From positions 51,335,370 to 51,399,369 of the forward strand of contig CM049307.1 of NCBI GenBank assembly GCA_026874595.1: a stretch of 64,000 nt of DNA, in the 5' to 3' direction. Below the pieces are notes generated by a model that was not told the origin of the DNA, ran no database searches, and was given only the letters and a program-made list of their open reading frames with translations. Origin of the DNA: Sipunculus nudus (lineage: Eukaryota; Annelida; Sipuncula; Golfingiida; Sipunculidae). Position numbers and translations under genes: made by a program. This document shows positions 1-11,131 of the stretch, piece by piece (position 1 is the stretch's first letter; each line of letters starts with the position of its first letter).

Positions 1-256
1 ATTCCGCAATTTGCTGTCAATTTAGCAACTTTGTAGTTCTCTGAATCCTCCGGTAGAGTGAGCCCTCGGCGGTCATGCACTAAGGGGTTCCAACCTAGCA
101 ATTTCGCAATTTGCCAGCAATTTAGCAACTTTGTAGTTCTCTGAATCCTCCGATAGGGGGAGGCCCAGGCGGCAATGAGACGAGAGGCCCGTCTAGTAAT
201 AATGCAGTTTGCTGGCAATTTTGCAACTTTGAAGTTCTCTTAATCCTCCGATAGAG
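1..256. repeat. Tandem repeat, ~100-bp unit, about 2.6 copies
   Basis: Three successive blocks share a GCAATTTGC...CAATTT.GCAACTTTG core followed by AGTTCTCT.AATCCTCCG.TAG. The blocks begin near 1, 101 and 199, so the period is 100 and then 98. The first copy starts at the window edge, so the array probably extends to the left. The units are diverged by roughly 10-20 percent by eye. Confidence 0.85.
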
Positions 257-1508
257 GCAGTATATAAAAATGGATAACCTTCTTTTCAGTCATTAAGATG
301 CTTGTCTTATTTAAACATTAGTAATGCCCTCAGGAAAACCACTATACAACACCAACACCAGGAACAACTCAAGAACGATTAAACCTTGAAAATTTTTAAC
401 CCCACGAAAAATTCTACATGTAAAAACCACGATTAATTAGACGCACGGAATTTCTAAATCCACAGACAAAACAATAGTATGCTGTCTGCTTCTGTATGCC
501 AGCAATCACCTAATGTCATCCTTAAGGTTTCATCACGTGACAGTATATGATAGAAGGTATTTCTGACTGAAAAGATAATTTAACATCAAATTCGGTGTCA
601 TATTACCTTGCATGTACTAAATACGATGTGATACAGACTCAGTTAAAGTTGTTACTTTTTTTTTTACTTTGTCATTCTTGAGCTTGTTGGACTCTTTGTA
701 TGGTAAATTATCAAAGAATTTTTTATAAATATGTTAGTTGGGTATTGCAAATATTTACTGCAGCTGATTTCCTTCTCTCCTTCTCTCCTTCTGTCTCTTA
801 ATTGTGCCTTATTCCATTTCATTTGGTACATTGACCAGATAGACACTCAAGTTGGAGATTCAGTAACTTTAATTGTTATAAGAGGAAAGTTTTCCACATT
901 CTAGTGAACAACGCTATAGCAGCGACATTGCGAAGGGACACAAAGACAATTTGAAATAAGTTAAATGATAGATCATTGTGTGGCAGATAAATGTTTGCCC
1001 GGCTGTTAACATAACTTTAATAATCAGGAAATGTTAAAGGGTTTACAGAACAAGGTAGGACTCGAACTCTTCCTACTTTGTGAAAACATGTACATGGTAC
1101 ATCAAAACCTGACAACTACGTCTGTTATGGTGATTTCATAGGGAACCATAAAAATATAATAAAACGCCAGAATACACACAGAGCAAACACCACTCGCATG
1201 TTTGCACTTGAAAAGCAAATGCTTTTGCAGCAAAAACGAATGCGGTTTACTCCTCCTTAGTCCATATTGACTGGTTCACGTGCAGCTGTAGCATTCTTTT
1301 TATCATATTACACCATTCTCTGCCGGTACATCAAAATTTCACGCACAGTTAAGATGCCCGTCCCTTCTTGGAAATTTGGTTCTTCTCTACTGATATTCCG
1401 ACACACTTTACCAACCCGTCAAGTGTGTTCATTTAAACAAGACAAGCAAAACAGAAATAGGCCAGATTTGTGGTCTCTCAGTCTAAAGCGTGGGAGAACA
1501 GATACTAA
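257..1508. other. AT-rich stretch, nothing recognised
   Basis: No domain, RNA gene or transposon end is recognised. A 145-codon open frame on the plus strand (1267-1704) runs through it but has no recognisable composition or motif, and the overlapping frame at 1509-1688 looks more protein-like. Confidence 0.5.
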
Positions 1509-1688
1509 ATGTACCTATTTTATAAATATTATATTGCTGATTTTGTCGAAGGGCTGGAAAGTTCATTTAATCAGTTATGCCAGAGCTGCCCTTCTCGATC
1601 GTTTGACTACTGGAATATTAAAAAAAATGGTCAGGTCACTCGCACAACACCAGATGATGGGGCAGAAGATGTTTCAGTCACTGGATAA
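1509..1688 (+). CDS. Possible 3'-terminal coding exon or short ORF, unknown product
   Basis: An open frame of 59 codons ends at TAA 1686-1688. Its second half has protein-like, low-bias composition (residues around SFDYWNIKK and TTPDDGAEDVSVTG), unlike the simple-sequence frames elsewhere. A TAA lies directly before the ATG at 1509, so that ATG is only the first available start. A pyrimidine-rich stretch with AG near 1549 could instead be a splice acceptor. A canonical AATAAA lies 80 bases after the stop. I do not recognise a family. It may be a terminal exon, a transposon remnant or chance. Confidence 0.25.
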   Translation: MYLFYKYYIADFVEGLESSFNQLCQSCPSRSFDYWNIKKNGQVTRTTPDDGAEDVSVTG

Positions 1689-1767
1689 TGAAACAGTGAA
1701 TTGATTAAAACCTCAACTTCATGGATGCTTTCAGATTGGTGAAAAACCTAACAGTATATTTTGTTTG

Positions 1768-1773
1768 AATAAA
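1768..1773 (+). promoter_or_regulatory. AATAAA polyadenylation-type hexamer
   Basis: Exact AATAAA 80 bases downstream of the TAA that ends the 1509-1688 frame. In AT-rich DNA this hexamer is common by chance, so it supports a terminal exon only weakly. Confidence 0.25.
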
Positions 1774-1972
1774 TATAAAGGTGACATTAAATAACTGAAA
1801 ATGATAAAGTTAAAAGTGAAACACGTTATACCAATTTTGGTTACTGTCAGCTACTCAAGGTAAGTTGTAAAAAAATATATATATTCGGAACACATATTAC
1901 TTTCATTCTGGTTATGTTTAACTGGACTTAGTCGCTGCCTTGAAGCATGTTAATATGTGTGTCAACTCTGAA

Positions 1973-1976
1973 CCCC

Positions 1977-2061
<85 letters not shown>
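1973..2061. repeat. Compound microsatellite C(n)-(CT)n-(AT)n
   Basis: A run of about 15 C passes directly into CT repeats and then AT repeats. The open frames read across it on both strands are low-complexity artefacts. Confidence 0.97.
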
Positions 2062-2063
<2 letters not shown>

Positions 2064-3091
2064 ACTGTGCAGTATATGGAGTTAAGTTGTTGAAAGATGT
2101 GTTTTATCCTGCTGGTAGAAGTTATAGTCATGAAGCTTCGAAGATGACAATAAAAATAATTGGTTAAAACTGCATCTCTTTAAATCTTTATTTATTGCTA
2201 TTTCAAGCTATTTTAATTAATTCCCTACCCACAATAACCTACATTTTGGCATATTACTTGCCAGACTAGGCCAAAGAATTTAATATCTTGAGGGTAATGA
2301 GGGGAATTTTTAAAAAAAGAAAGCTACCACTTACACACTGCTATTACACATTTATGTAAAGTAGAGAAACAGTGCTTTCAGAAAATATAGGTCTTGTTTT
2401 GCCACCCCAGGTGGTACCAACCACTCCTAATATGGGCTTCCGGCTCATGGACTGAGTTTCTCTTTGGCATGTCGCGATAAGGAACGTAGCTCCGGCGCCT
2501 TTAGGTCGTGCATGTTATTTGAGGACCTCGGCGAACAAAGTCAGATGCCAGACTACAGAGTCATAAATCATCGCTTGTTCGACTTATGGCTGAATACAAT
2601 TATTTAGAGTATTTTATGTACCAATATGTATAAAACATACCAAATTACTAACACGATAGATTCTTTGCTGGCAAAATTGATAAAGGCGGATGCGCGGGTC
2701 CCTCCTTCGTTCCCCTGCTTGCCTGTGATGCTAAATAATAAAAATATTATTAAGACGGCAGATGATATCATTGTGGTTAATTTCTTCCAGTATCCAGGGG
2801 TCTGGGTTCAATGGCATCCACGATAGCACAACAAGAGAGCGGTTGTGTAAAACCATATACCTATGTAACCTTATGACTTTCTCTGTACAAAAATTTCAAT
2901 ATTGCTCTACATTTTCCAGCATGACAGATAATGGACTGTAAATGTAACAGAGTACGGCTATATAAAACGGTTGATGCTAAAACATATTTAAATCCCATTC
3001 CTTGAAAATTTTAGTCTGAAAACACTCGGGCCTCTGTGCTGTGTGTTTGTCACAACAAAACACACGCAGTTTTGAACATAATCTTAAGAAA
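2062..3091. other. AT-rich stretch, nothing recognised
   Basis: No transposon terminus, RNA gene or exon-like frame was found. A slightly GC-richer patch near 2400-2560 has no recognisable content. Confidence 0.5.
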
Positions 3092-3873
3092 TGTCAGGGC
3101 ATTTCGGGAATGGGCCAATGAAGAATCGATTAGATTTTGGTGTGGATCCAACGCAAGATCCTGATCACAGGAACGCCATGAAGGAATATATTCACAAATG
3201 TACAAACACTTATGTACGAATTAACCTGAAACAAATACGGGCTGAATACTATAAACGGCGGAGGCTTGCATTTTATGGAATCCAGATTTCTATATGAAAA
3301 AAAAAAAAAGAAAACAGAGTTTGCTGATTCTATATTGTAAGCCGAGTTCCGCCGTTTCCGGGGAACTCCTCTAAGACCCTGGACCGATCTTTTTGAAACC
3401 TGGCTAAGGAACTGGTGCCTGATAAAGATCTCCATTTTTCAGAGAGAAAATAGCCTATATCTCAGGAGTGGTTCGATGTATTGGGCTGAAATGTACATAT
3501 TTATAGATTTTAATGCCTTAAACAAGCTAGGTTGAGCCAAGAGTGGTTTGGCGGATATATCTGAATGTTTGCATGTTCTTCGATCTTGGAATTTATTGTA
3601 TACGAGGCTAGTGGCGCCGCCTACAATCACATAATTGTAAAATACATTGATACATTTATCTCAGGAGTGGTTTAATGTATAATTAAACCTGATATTTTGC
3701 ATGTTTAAAGATCGGGGATTACATATCTTGTTTACAATACTGGTGGCGCCACCTACAAGAATGTATTCTTAAAATAGTAAAAATACATATAAGCATTTTT
3801 TTCTCAAAAGTAGTTTGAGCTTCACTCGTTCATTCACTCTATTCTTCCTTGGCCCATTCCCGAAATGCCCTGA
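3092..3873. mobile_element. Inverted-repeat-bounded element (782 bp), unclassified
   Basis: A 24-bp segment at 3093-3116 is the exact reverse complement of 3850-3873. Similarity continues inward for about 12 more bases with two mismatches. The core reads GGGCATTTCGGGAATGGGCC. The interior contains an A-run at 3297-3310 and the two direct units described separately. No target-site duplication is evident and no transposase frame is present, so it may be a foldback or MITE-like unit or two inverted copies of a larger repeat. Confidence 0.6.
3455..3800. repeat. Two diverged direct units ending in GGTGGCGCCACC-type palindrome
   Basis: Each unit begins with ATCTCAGGAGTGGTT (near 3460 and 3659), passes a GCATGTT..AGATC segment and ends with a 12-bp palindrome: imperfect AGTGGCGCCGCC at 3610-3621 and perfect at 3742-3753. 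The palindrome recurs in other repeats at 18667, 30157 and 37801. Confidence 0.65.
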
Positions 3874-4935
3874 AAATTTCATTTGATTCCGTTCAAGGAC
3901 GGAATGCTGTGAATAAACACCGCAGACACAAATACGCACACGAACGGGAATGGACGCATACCCTCAGAGCGCAGACCATGATATGCTGACGTCACGTCGG
4001 ACATCGTCTGATCGAATTCATTAATTCATAATGCCGATGGCGGACACCTTATCAGCCTTCTTTAACGCTCGGACACAGATAGAGCGAAGAGTAAAAACAA
4101 TGAAACTAGCTTCACTACAACATAATTTAATATAAATCAACAGCAACCCCTATATATCCACTCAAACAACGAAACCGCTATATAATGTGCGTGCCTTTTT
4201 CATAAAACTTTTTGTTTTACACATAAAAAAAGAGATACATAAACATACCTCCGTTAAAAGAATGATTGGGACATTACAAAAAATAATGACAGTGTGTCAC
4301 TCTGAAACCCTAATGGTAATGGTGATTTTTTATAGTATATAGTTTCCTGTAAAGGCTAATAACTTATTGCGTATACCCAATAAGCATGTTAACTCTGTTG
4401 TATATACCTTTTCTCGTAAATTTAGTACTAATTCCAGAGTTGTTGCGATCCGAGTTAAATTTCGTCGTCTTCTTTAGTACTATACGTGGTGTATATATCG
4501 ATTACAATATAATATCCAATTGTCCGATTAACCTAATAAAGAATTTGCAGAAGGGGATTTTGAATTTTATGCGTGTGGTGATATTACAAAACGAGGATTG
4601 CAACGCAATGTTATTTTATTAGATCTCCTCTCAATTATATTTTTAGTCAAACCAAATAACTCATCTTCAAATTCTTAGAAAATAATTAAATAATGAGTCA
4701 CGCATTAAGAATTTGGTCATTTTTATGATACCTTGATACATTCTTGTTTTCACTTTACCGAATCCAATCATTTAAAACCCAGATACTGCAAAACTAGACG
4801 ATCAGAGGTCGAGCGCTTGCCGGAAATTGAAATGACAGACAGATGGAGAGACGATGCAGATTGTCGGTCTTCCATCAACTGAGTGAATTTCAGAGTTATT
4901 GCTGAGGTTTTGCTGCCTGTAGAATGACATATATG
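3874..4935. other. AT-rich stretch, nothing recognised
   Basis: Contains AT-rich unique-looking DNA. Open frames at 4386-4622 and on the minus strand at 4768-5112 have biased hydrophobic composition and no recognisable motif. Confidence 0.5.
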
Positions 4936-5480
4936 ACAAAAGGACATGAAAGAAGAAAAAAAGCTGACAAAAACTGACAAACGGACAGACATAATAACAC
5001 ACCGAAACAATTGAGATAACAGATAGCAAGATAATAATATGGAGAAAGTATGTAGAAAAAAAATGAGATATAGTTTTTGCAGACAAGGTTCACAGTTTTG
5101 GAGGGATGGCAAAAAAATGATATGGTGCAGTGGTTCGAGTGCCGCGCCCCCTTGCGGCCATTTCCCGAAAATGAAAAATCACTTTTGCGATATCATTGTA
5201 TGACATTAGCTGTACCAGTTTGAAAAGGATTCCTGCAAAACAGTGGTCTGTACAATGCTATATGTGAGACGCAAGAACAAGCAAGCAGTAGAAATTGAGG
5301 ACAACTCACAAACAGACAGGCAAACTGAAATAGTAACACAAGCTTGAGACCAAATGATGTAAGCAGGTCACTGAGAAGACCCAGAGGGTGAAAATAAGCT
5401 ATAATTTCTGTAATTTAGGTTTATAGTTTTGGAGATATGACCAAAAAAATGATATGTTGGGGAGGATCATGTGCAGCGCC
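4936..5480. repeat. Two diverged copies of a ~340-bp unit
   Basis: Segments near 4965-5130 and 5305-5475 share, in order, ACAAAC.GACAG, a TAACACA patch, a GAGATATAG-like patch, CACAGTTTTGGAG/TATAGTTTTGGAG and an exact AAAAAAATGATATG. Divergence is high, so boundaries are approximate. Confidence 0.5.
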
Positions 5481-7125
5481 CATGTGATCATGTGATTTCC
5501 TCATGTATGTTTAAGTCCTGTCCCGCCCTAACGTATCTGGTTGCGTGAATTTTCAAAAGTTACAAACAAATATCGGAAAAATTCATTGGGAACACCAAAT
5601 AAATTATTTACTTGATAATCGTTTTTTTTCACTATGAAAAATATACTAGTTTTCCAAGACACCGATTGTGACATGCAAAGTTTAGCTTGGCCGGCCTTTC
5701 TTTTAATGTAACACACGTGCAGAGGGACGGCACGATTGATGTCGTGATAATTATCAAACGGAGACAAGTCGTTTTATCAAGATAGCAGTTGTCAGTCTCT
5801 TCGAGGATAATAGTTTTTAGTTGTCGGAGTCGTGTGATATTAAAGCATATGCTGCCTTTAAGCAAGGAATCACGTTTCAAAAACCTGTAAGAAACACGTG
5901 AGAACTGCTCTGACCTACGTGTACACGTGAATCAGACACGTTGTAGAATTAATTTTTAGATAATTATCAGGCCCGTCCAATATTTTCACTGCCCTGAATG
6001 TCAATTATTGGTCAAACAAAACCTTTAACAGTTCTTAACTGTTTTTTTTTTCATGTCACGTGCAGTCGTTTGTAGGATAAACAGAATATGCTTGCCAACG
6101 TATTCACTTAAGGAAGTGTCTTAACGATTTTTCTTTTATAGAATTAATTGGTACAAAGAAAATTACCAACGGACTCGTTTGTAAGGGATAGGTCAATGAA
6201 CTGCAGATACAGCGCTGTACATTGAATAAGGACAAAGGTCTATTAACCATACGATTATAATGATATAATGTTGGTTGGTTTTCTGATATCCATGTTTTAT
6301 ATGCACGGGGGTTAGATTAACCAGAAGTCATGACTTGTCGTTACGACAATAGAGCGAGGTTGTATCTCAGAGGGCCTGGGGTGATGTCCAATGTCTCAGC
6401 CATAAGACCACCTCCGACTGCGACGGACTCCTTAATATAACGGGTGAATTCCCATGGCATATCTTGCCAGAGACTACACTTCTCACTCAGCGGTTATGCA
6501 CTTCAGTTTTTCTGTATCTCCTTCGCTTAAACCGCTGCCCTGTATAGCAAGAATCTCCGGTTTTCACCACAACGGCTGGCACCCGGAAAAGGATTGTAAT
6601 CAGATCAATGAGAGCGTTGTATCGTATTGTCCATCAAAGTCCAACGTTTTAATTTTGCGACAACCCGATCTCGCTGGTCTGATTCTTCGCCCTCTGCCTG
6701 CCCTAGTGTTTAGGGCTGTATCAATATATCGATATAGCGATACATATAGATACGCCACATCAATACGATCACCATTACGCTTTGCATGCCGTATCGTCGT
6801 GTGATGAAAATCAATTAATACAAACAAATATACAAGATATGCAAGATAAAAAAAACAAGATATAACCCTAGTCTAAACTATAAATCGAACTATTTATAAA
6901 GCTTAAGTTAATTCATATTTGCTATATTGGCCCTTTAAGACTTAAATAAGATTACACGTATTGTCATATGATCGGCTAGTTGAGGAATGCATGTACATTT
7001 GTTTGTGCCTCCAGGACAAGCCGGCACGTGTGAGCGATGATCGATAGACTGATATTGCGGACGATCCTCGTTATTGTTTAAATTGATACTCATTACAAAT
7101 TCTTCTACCATAAAATAATTATTGC

Positions 7126-7134
<9 letters not shown>
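5481..7134. other. Mostly unique-looking DNA, nothing recognised
   Basis: A plus-strand frame of 116 codons at 6454-6804 ends in a TATCGATAT-rich, low-complexity tail. No family resemblance is seen. The motif AGGGCTGTATC near 6714 recurs near 57573 and, as AGGGTTGTATC, near 51537, which may mark decayed repeat edges. Confidence 0.4.
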
Positions 7135-7178
<44 letters not shown>

Positions 7179-7240
7179 TTTTGTGATATCAGTAGGGCAT
7201 GTATTTCACTTTACAATCCATTTTTTATCTCTGATTGTGT

Positions 7241-7294
<54 letters not shown>
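7135..7294. repeat. Two (AT)n microsatellites
   Basis: Nearly pure AT runs at 7135-7176 and 7243-7294 are separated by about 65 bp of other sequence. The second run abuts an LTR. Confidence 0.97.
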
Positions 7295-7297
<3 letters not shown>

Positions 7298-7298
7298 T

Positions 7299-7639
7299 GT
7301 AACGGAACCTAATATCAACAGATCACGTAGTCGTGACGAGCATAAATTTTGTCATGGAGATAAAAAAAATCAGATTCTGTAACACTAGGCAGCGAAAAAT
7401 GTCTAGGAGAATGAAAAAAGAAGTCAGTGTTTTTTTGTTAACAAATAATAATAATTTATTCTTAAAACAACCCTAACTTACAATACACTAAATCAGTACA
7501 ATCACACAGTATAACAACAGTACAAGAGCAAATCAATACAATTACACATTATAATAAATAAAGTGTACAGTTCTACAATGTTAGCGCTACAGAGACACAT
7601 GTAAGACTGCTGCACACAATAAAATGTTCATCTGTAACA
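7299..7639 (-). mobile_element. Solo LTR, internally deleted (family with LTR at 18924)
   Basis: The plus strand starts with the family's terminal block (GGAACCTAATATCAACAGATCACG) and continues for about 230 bases with the other copies. It ends with AAGACTGCTGCA...CTGTAACA, which is the opposite LTR end seen at 20120-20158. Both termini are therefore present but the middle (the promoter part) is missing, leaving 341 bp against 778-821 bp in fuller copies. Element sense is the minus strand, inferred from the pol fragment at 20293-21237. It lies between AT microsatellites. Confidence 0.75.
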
Positions 7640-7645
7640 ATATAT

Positions 7646-7649
<4 letters not shown>

Positions 7650-7697
<48 letters not shown>
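7650..7697. repeat. (AT)n microsatellite between two LTRs
   Basis: An almost pure AT run separating the LTRs at 7299-7639 and 7697-8474. Confidence 0.97.
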
Positions 7698-7701
<4 letters not shown>

Positions 7702-8471
7702 CGGAACCTAATATCAACAGATCAGGTATGCGTGATGAACACAACGTTTGCAATGGAGATAAAAACAAAGCAGATTCTGTAACACTGGGCAGCGTGAAAT
7801 GTCTAGGGGAATGATTAAAGAAATCAGTGGTTTTTTGTTAACAAGTAACTGAAATTTATTCTCAAAACAACCCTAACATTACAATACACTAAATTAATAG
7901 AATTATACAGTAAAACAGCGGTACAGCAACAAGTCATTACAATCACATAGAAAATGATGTGCACAGTATCTGGATACCAACATCGTGACCACAATAAGTT
8001 CCCTAAATGTATACTCTCGGAGAATGACAGTCCAGTGGAAAATTCTTGCAACAACACAGAAAGTAAACTGAAGTCCAAATGTATAAAACCCAGGAAAAAG
8101 TCTTTAAGAATCTATAATTGCCGCATTCGTCGGATAAGGTCCTGACACACACTTCTGCGTCCGCTGGAATCTGCTCTGCTCTCTGCCCCTACGTTCTAAA
8201 ACACAGCCCCTTTATATACCTTAACACCCAAAGCCGAGACTTTTCCACTTCTCGAACAATCTATAAGATCTTGCACAACACGTTTTTAAGGAATTATCGA
8301 GAAGACATCGCTCTGCGTACCTCCACATACCAGGGCCATCACGGGACCCACGACCAGGCGTGAAAACCACGTTCAACCAGTACGGATTAAACATAGAATT
8401 TAAAACGCGGCCAGACACGAGTGCCACAACAGGAGTTACGCCCGTGTTACATAATAAAAAGAGCACCTTTT

Positions 8472-8474
<3 letters not shown>
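7697..8474 (-). mobile_element. Solo LTR of Ty3/Gypsy-type family, 778 bp
   Basis: It begins with the family terminus GTTACGGAACCTAATATCAA, shares the CAGATTCTGTAACACT.GGCAGCG block, and ends GAGCACCTTTTACA, matching the LTR at 18924-19744 along its length. Read on the minus strand it has the U3-type order: start near 8474, the TTCTCGGCTTTGGGTG-like block, TATATAAAG at 8210-8218 as a promoter TATA box, then U5 ending at 7697. No internal region is attached, so it is a solo LTR. Both flanks are AT repeats, consistent with insertion into the microsatellite. A target duplication cannot be resolved there. Confidence 0.8.

Positions 8475-8528
<54 letters not shown>
8475..8528. repeat. (AT)n microsatellite flanking the LTR
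   Basis: AT run immediately adjoining the LTR end at 8474. Confidence 0.97.
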
Positions 8529-8529
<1 letters not shown>

Positions 8530-9091
8530 GTTTTTTTTATTTGTCAACGAAATATTTTTTAACATAGAAGTTTTTAACCAGTACAGGTACAGGTACACGA
8601 ACAAAATAAGCGTATCGTCAATACGTTTCGGGTATCGCTATGTGTGTATCGCAATACGTGTTGTACCTGAACAGGCAGGCTAAAACCCAGCCCTACAGGT
8701 GTTGGAACCCTATTGCTAAATAAAGCAGCGATTACAGCGAAGGAGATCTTGAACGAGTGCAGGGCATAAAGAGTGCAAATATAGAAGCAGACATTAAACA
8801 TGACCCTAAGGTCGAATTTCAAAGGAAAATAAATAATATGTGGCTGGTAGACAGTATTCAATACTTTTAAACGGACTTATGATATCGATTTCCCTCAACA
8901 CGTTTCTTTTGCCAACGCAGGATACTTCACCTTAATAGGTATCAAGAGTGGCAACCGTAAAAATCTTGATGTTGCAGCTGGAACTAGAATTAGCAGTGCA
9001 GTCATGTCTGAAGAGCAGGGTTTCTCTGATAAGTCCACTACTAGAAAGGAATTGACATATTAGGAGGTTCGTCTGAGAATGGATTACTTCG
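8529..9091. other. Unassigned DNA with GTATCG-rich patch
   Basis: 8580-8695 has CAGGTACAGGTACACG near its left end, a TTGTACCTG patch on the right and CAGCCCTA beyond it, with several GTATCG/CGATAC-type repeats between. It could be a decayed inverted-repeat element. The remainder shows nothing recognisable. Confidence 0.35.
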
Positions 9092-9418
9092 CATAAGAAA
9101 ACAGTGAAAAACTGCTTGCCAATACGTCAGCGTATAGCATACAAAATCTGTCTTATACCACAACGTGTATTGCATGGTCTAGCGCCAAAATACAACGTTA
9201 AACCGGTTTCCTCATATCAACCATCTCGCTCTCTCAGATCTTCCAATCAGTTCTTACTCGTTTAGCCAGCAGTAAAATTATCCACGTTTGGTGGAAGGAC
9301 TTTGCTAATGTTCCCCCAGCAATTTGGAACAAGCTCCCCTTAAATGTTTGCTGTTGGACACACTGACATGTTTAAGGAGTCGTTTAAAGACTCATCGATT
9401 TTGGTAAGCGGATTTTAG
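9092..9418 (+). pseudogene. LINE-type reverse transcriptase, C-terminal fragment (decayed)
   Basis: Reading from 9092 gives residues CLPIRQRIAYKICLI, HGLAPKY and PSRSLRSSNQFLLV followed by a stop. After frameshifts it continues as FANVPPAIWNKLPLNV and DMFKESFKDSSIL, ending at TAG 9416-9418. This order (LPIRQRI.YKI, HGLAPKY, SRSLRSSNQ, APA.WN.LPL, F+..+K) is the typical C-terminal end of ORF2 in CR1/Jockey/RTE-like non-LTR retrotransposons. The RT catalytic core is absent, as expected for a 5'-truncated copy. At least one nonsense change and two frameshifts show it is dead. It has no ATG because it is a fragment. Confidence 0.85.
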
Positions 9419-9548
9419 TGGTTTCTGAATTTAGGGGAAGCTTATAATGAATTTATATGTTTTTTTTATCTAATTTATCTATTTTATGTTTAAGTGTATG
9501 GTATACATGTTTTATAGATGTATATAATTGTTATAATAATAATAATAA

Positions 9549-9594
<46 letters not shown>

Positions 9595-9640
9595 TATTAT
9601 TATTATTATTATTATAATTATTATAATTATAATTATAATG
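9419..9640 (+). repeat. LINE 3' tail ending in (TAA)n/(ATT)n microsatellite
   Basis: About 110 AT-rich bases after the LINE stop run into TAA repeats and then a mirrored ATT/ATA block (9531-9640). Many LINEs end in a short tandem tail, so the array may have been seeded by the insertion. The mirrored halves could form a hairpin. Confidence 0.75.
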
Positions 9641-10620
9641 TAGCTCTTCATCAAGAGGTAAATATAACCACACATTCAAGTAAAATGCTGTGTATGAATT
9701 TAAATGAAAAGTTGAAAACACACATAATCATTTCGTATGTCCTTGTTAATTTCTTTTAATAACAAGATCGGACTCGGATTTGGACTCGGATTCAAATTGA
9801 CTCGGTAACGGACAGGGGCAGATACAGGATTAAAGACATTTTAAAAAATGGGGAAGGAGTGGGGGGGGGGCTCCTTTATCTGACAAAGGTGCACACGTTC
9901 TCCGGCAGATTGAATACATCATTCTCGCACCAAACGGTAGTGGAGACAAGGCATGAGACGAAAACTACGGCGCTACATTTTAAGTAATAAACAACTGTCG
10001 GTAAAATAAACATTATTTTCGTTATCATAATTAATCAATCCTTTTCCGTCTATTTATATGTAAACTGACCAGTGATATTTTACCGTTCATAACATGCTTC
10101 TCAGACAATAAGAATATGTAATAATTATGTAATGTCATAAAAAAATTAAAGGATAAGTTATTAAAATAAGTAATAGGAAAGGTTTGGTTTATGGTTTGAC
10201 ATAAATGTGATCCTCTGATTCACCCATTTTCAGATCTTTATTTTTAGGTTGTGCCAACAAAGACGGGACGGTCTCATCACTTATTATATGAAAGAATACC
10301 ATAATGAAATATATTATTACGTTTTGATTTGCCGTGGTTATGTAAATGGTTGACACCTTTTTAAGACAAGTCTCTTTTACACAAGCTTTCGTTGGCTCAG
10401 TCCCTAATTCTGGGTGTTAATGGAGTCTAGTAATGAATTATATCACATCCTGTTACACTGGTCGATAGCTCTAGACCGTCACCTGAACAGTTCACATGGA
10501 GATCACAGCTGACCCTCAGTCCCAGTATGAGTTTCAAATTTAAATGTCACGCACTCATGAAAGTGCACAAAGGTGAGGACTTGCGTTCCTTGATTTTCTC
10601 GGCATGTCGCGAGATTCTTA
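9641..10620. other. Unassigned DNA with a GGACTCGG patch and an orphan CAGGGGC-type terminus
   Basis: 9765-9805 has degenerate GGACTCG repeats. CAGGGGCAGATACAGGATT starts at 9813 and is followed by a G-run near 9860, resembling the left end of the hAT-like MITEs at 16737 and 49996. No matching right end was found. Confidence 0.4.
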
Positions 10621-11131
10621 TTAAAGCCCCTTTCACACATTCACGGATAGCATCACGGATCATCCCGGATCATCGTTCCGGGATCATCCGTGTTAACTCC
10701 GTCATCACCGTATAAACTCCGGGCATCACCGTGTTAACACCGTGTTGCATCCAGTGATCCTTGGCGCACCGGCATGTTCGGAGAAAAAATTAAACCTGCA
10801 CAATTTTTCGTCCCGGAGTACACGGATGAAAAATCATCCGTATCAATCCTTGTAGACACCGTGCACCTCCGTGTAGCCACCGTATACATCCTGGAATCTC
10901 CGTGTAGCCACCGGGAGCTCCGTATTGAGACCGGCACCTTCCGGGTGCAAGTTTAATTTTTTTCTCCGATCATGCTGGTGCACCAAGGACCACTACGGAT
11001 GCAACACGGTGTTAACACGGTGATACCCGGTGTTTACACGGCGATGCCGTACATATATAACACGGATGATTCCGATACGATGCTCCGGGGTGATCCCTGT
11101 TGCTACCCGGGAAAGTGTGAAAGGGGCTTAA
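10621..11131. mobile_element. 503-bp foldback MITE with TTAA target duplication
   Basis: The ends AGCCCCTTTCACAC (10625) and GTGTGAAAGGGGC (to 11127) are inverted repeats, each flanked by TTAA (10621-10624 and 11128-11131). Complementarity continues almost through the element: GCATGTTCGGAGAAAAAA at 10771 pairs with its inverse ending near 10976. Each arm is therefore about 180 bp around a loop of about 150 bp. The interior is built from short CCGTGT, ACCGTG and GGATCATCC variants. TTAA targets are typical of piggyBac-type elements, but the TIR is not one I can assign. No transposase is encoded. Confidence 0.85.

Noticed and set aside
1928-2167. Open frames on both strands over CT/AT repeats
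   Set aside because: Pure low-complexity translation (SLSLS, YIYIYI). The same holds for frames at 7122-7382, 8360-8683, 9457-9759, 49998-50198, 52054-52353, 55280-55495, 60407-60646 and 63150-63341.
6454-6804. 116-codon plus-strand ORF
   Set aside because: Its C-terminal third is low-complexity TATCGATA-type sequence and the rest has no recognisable feature.
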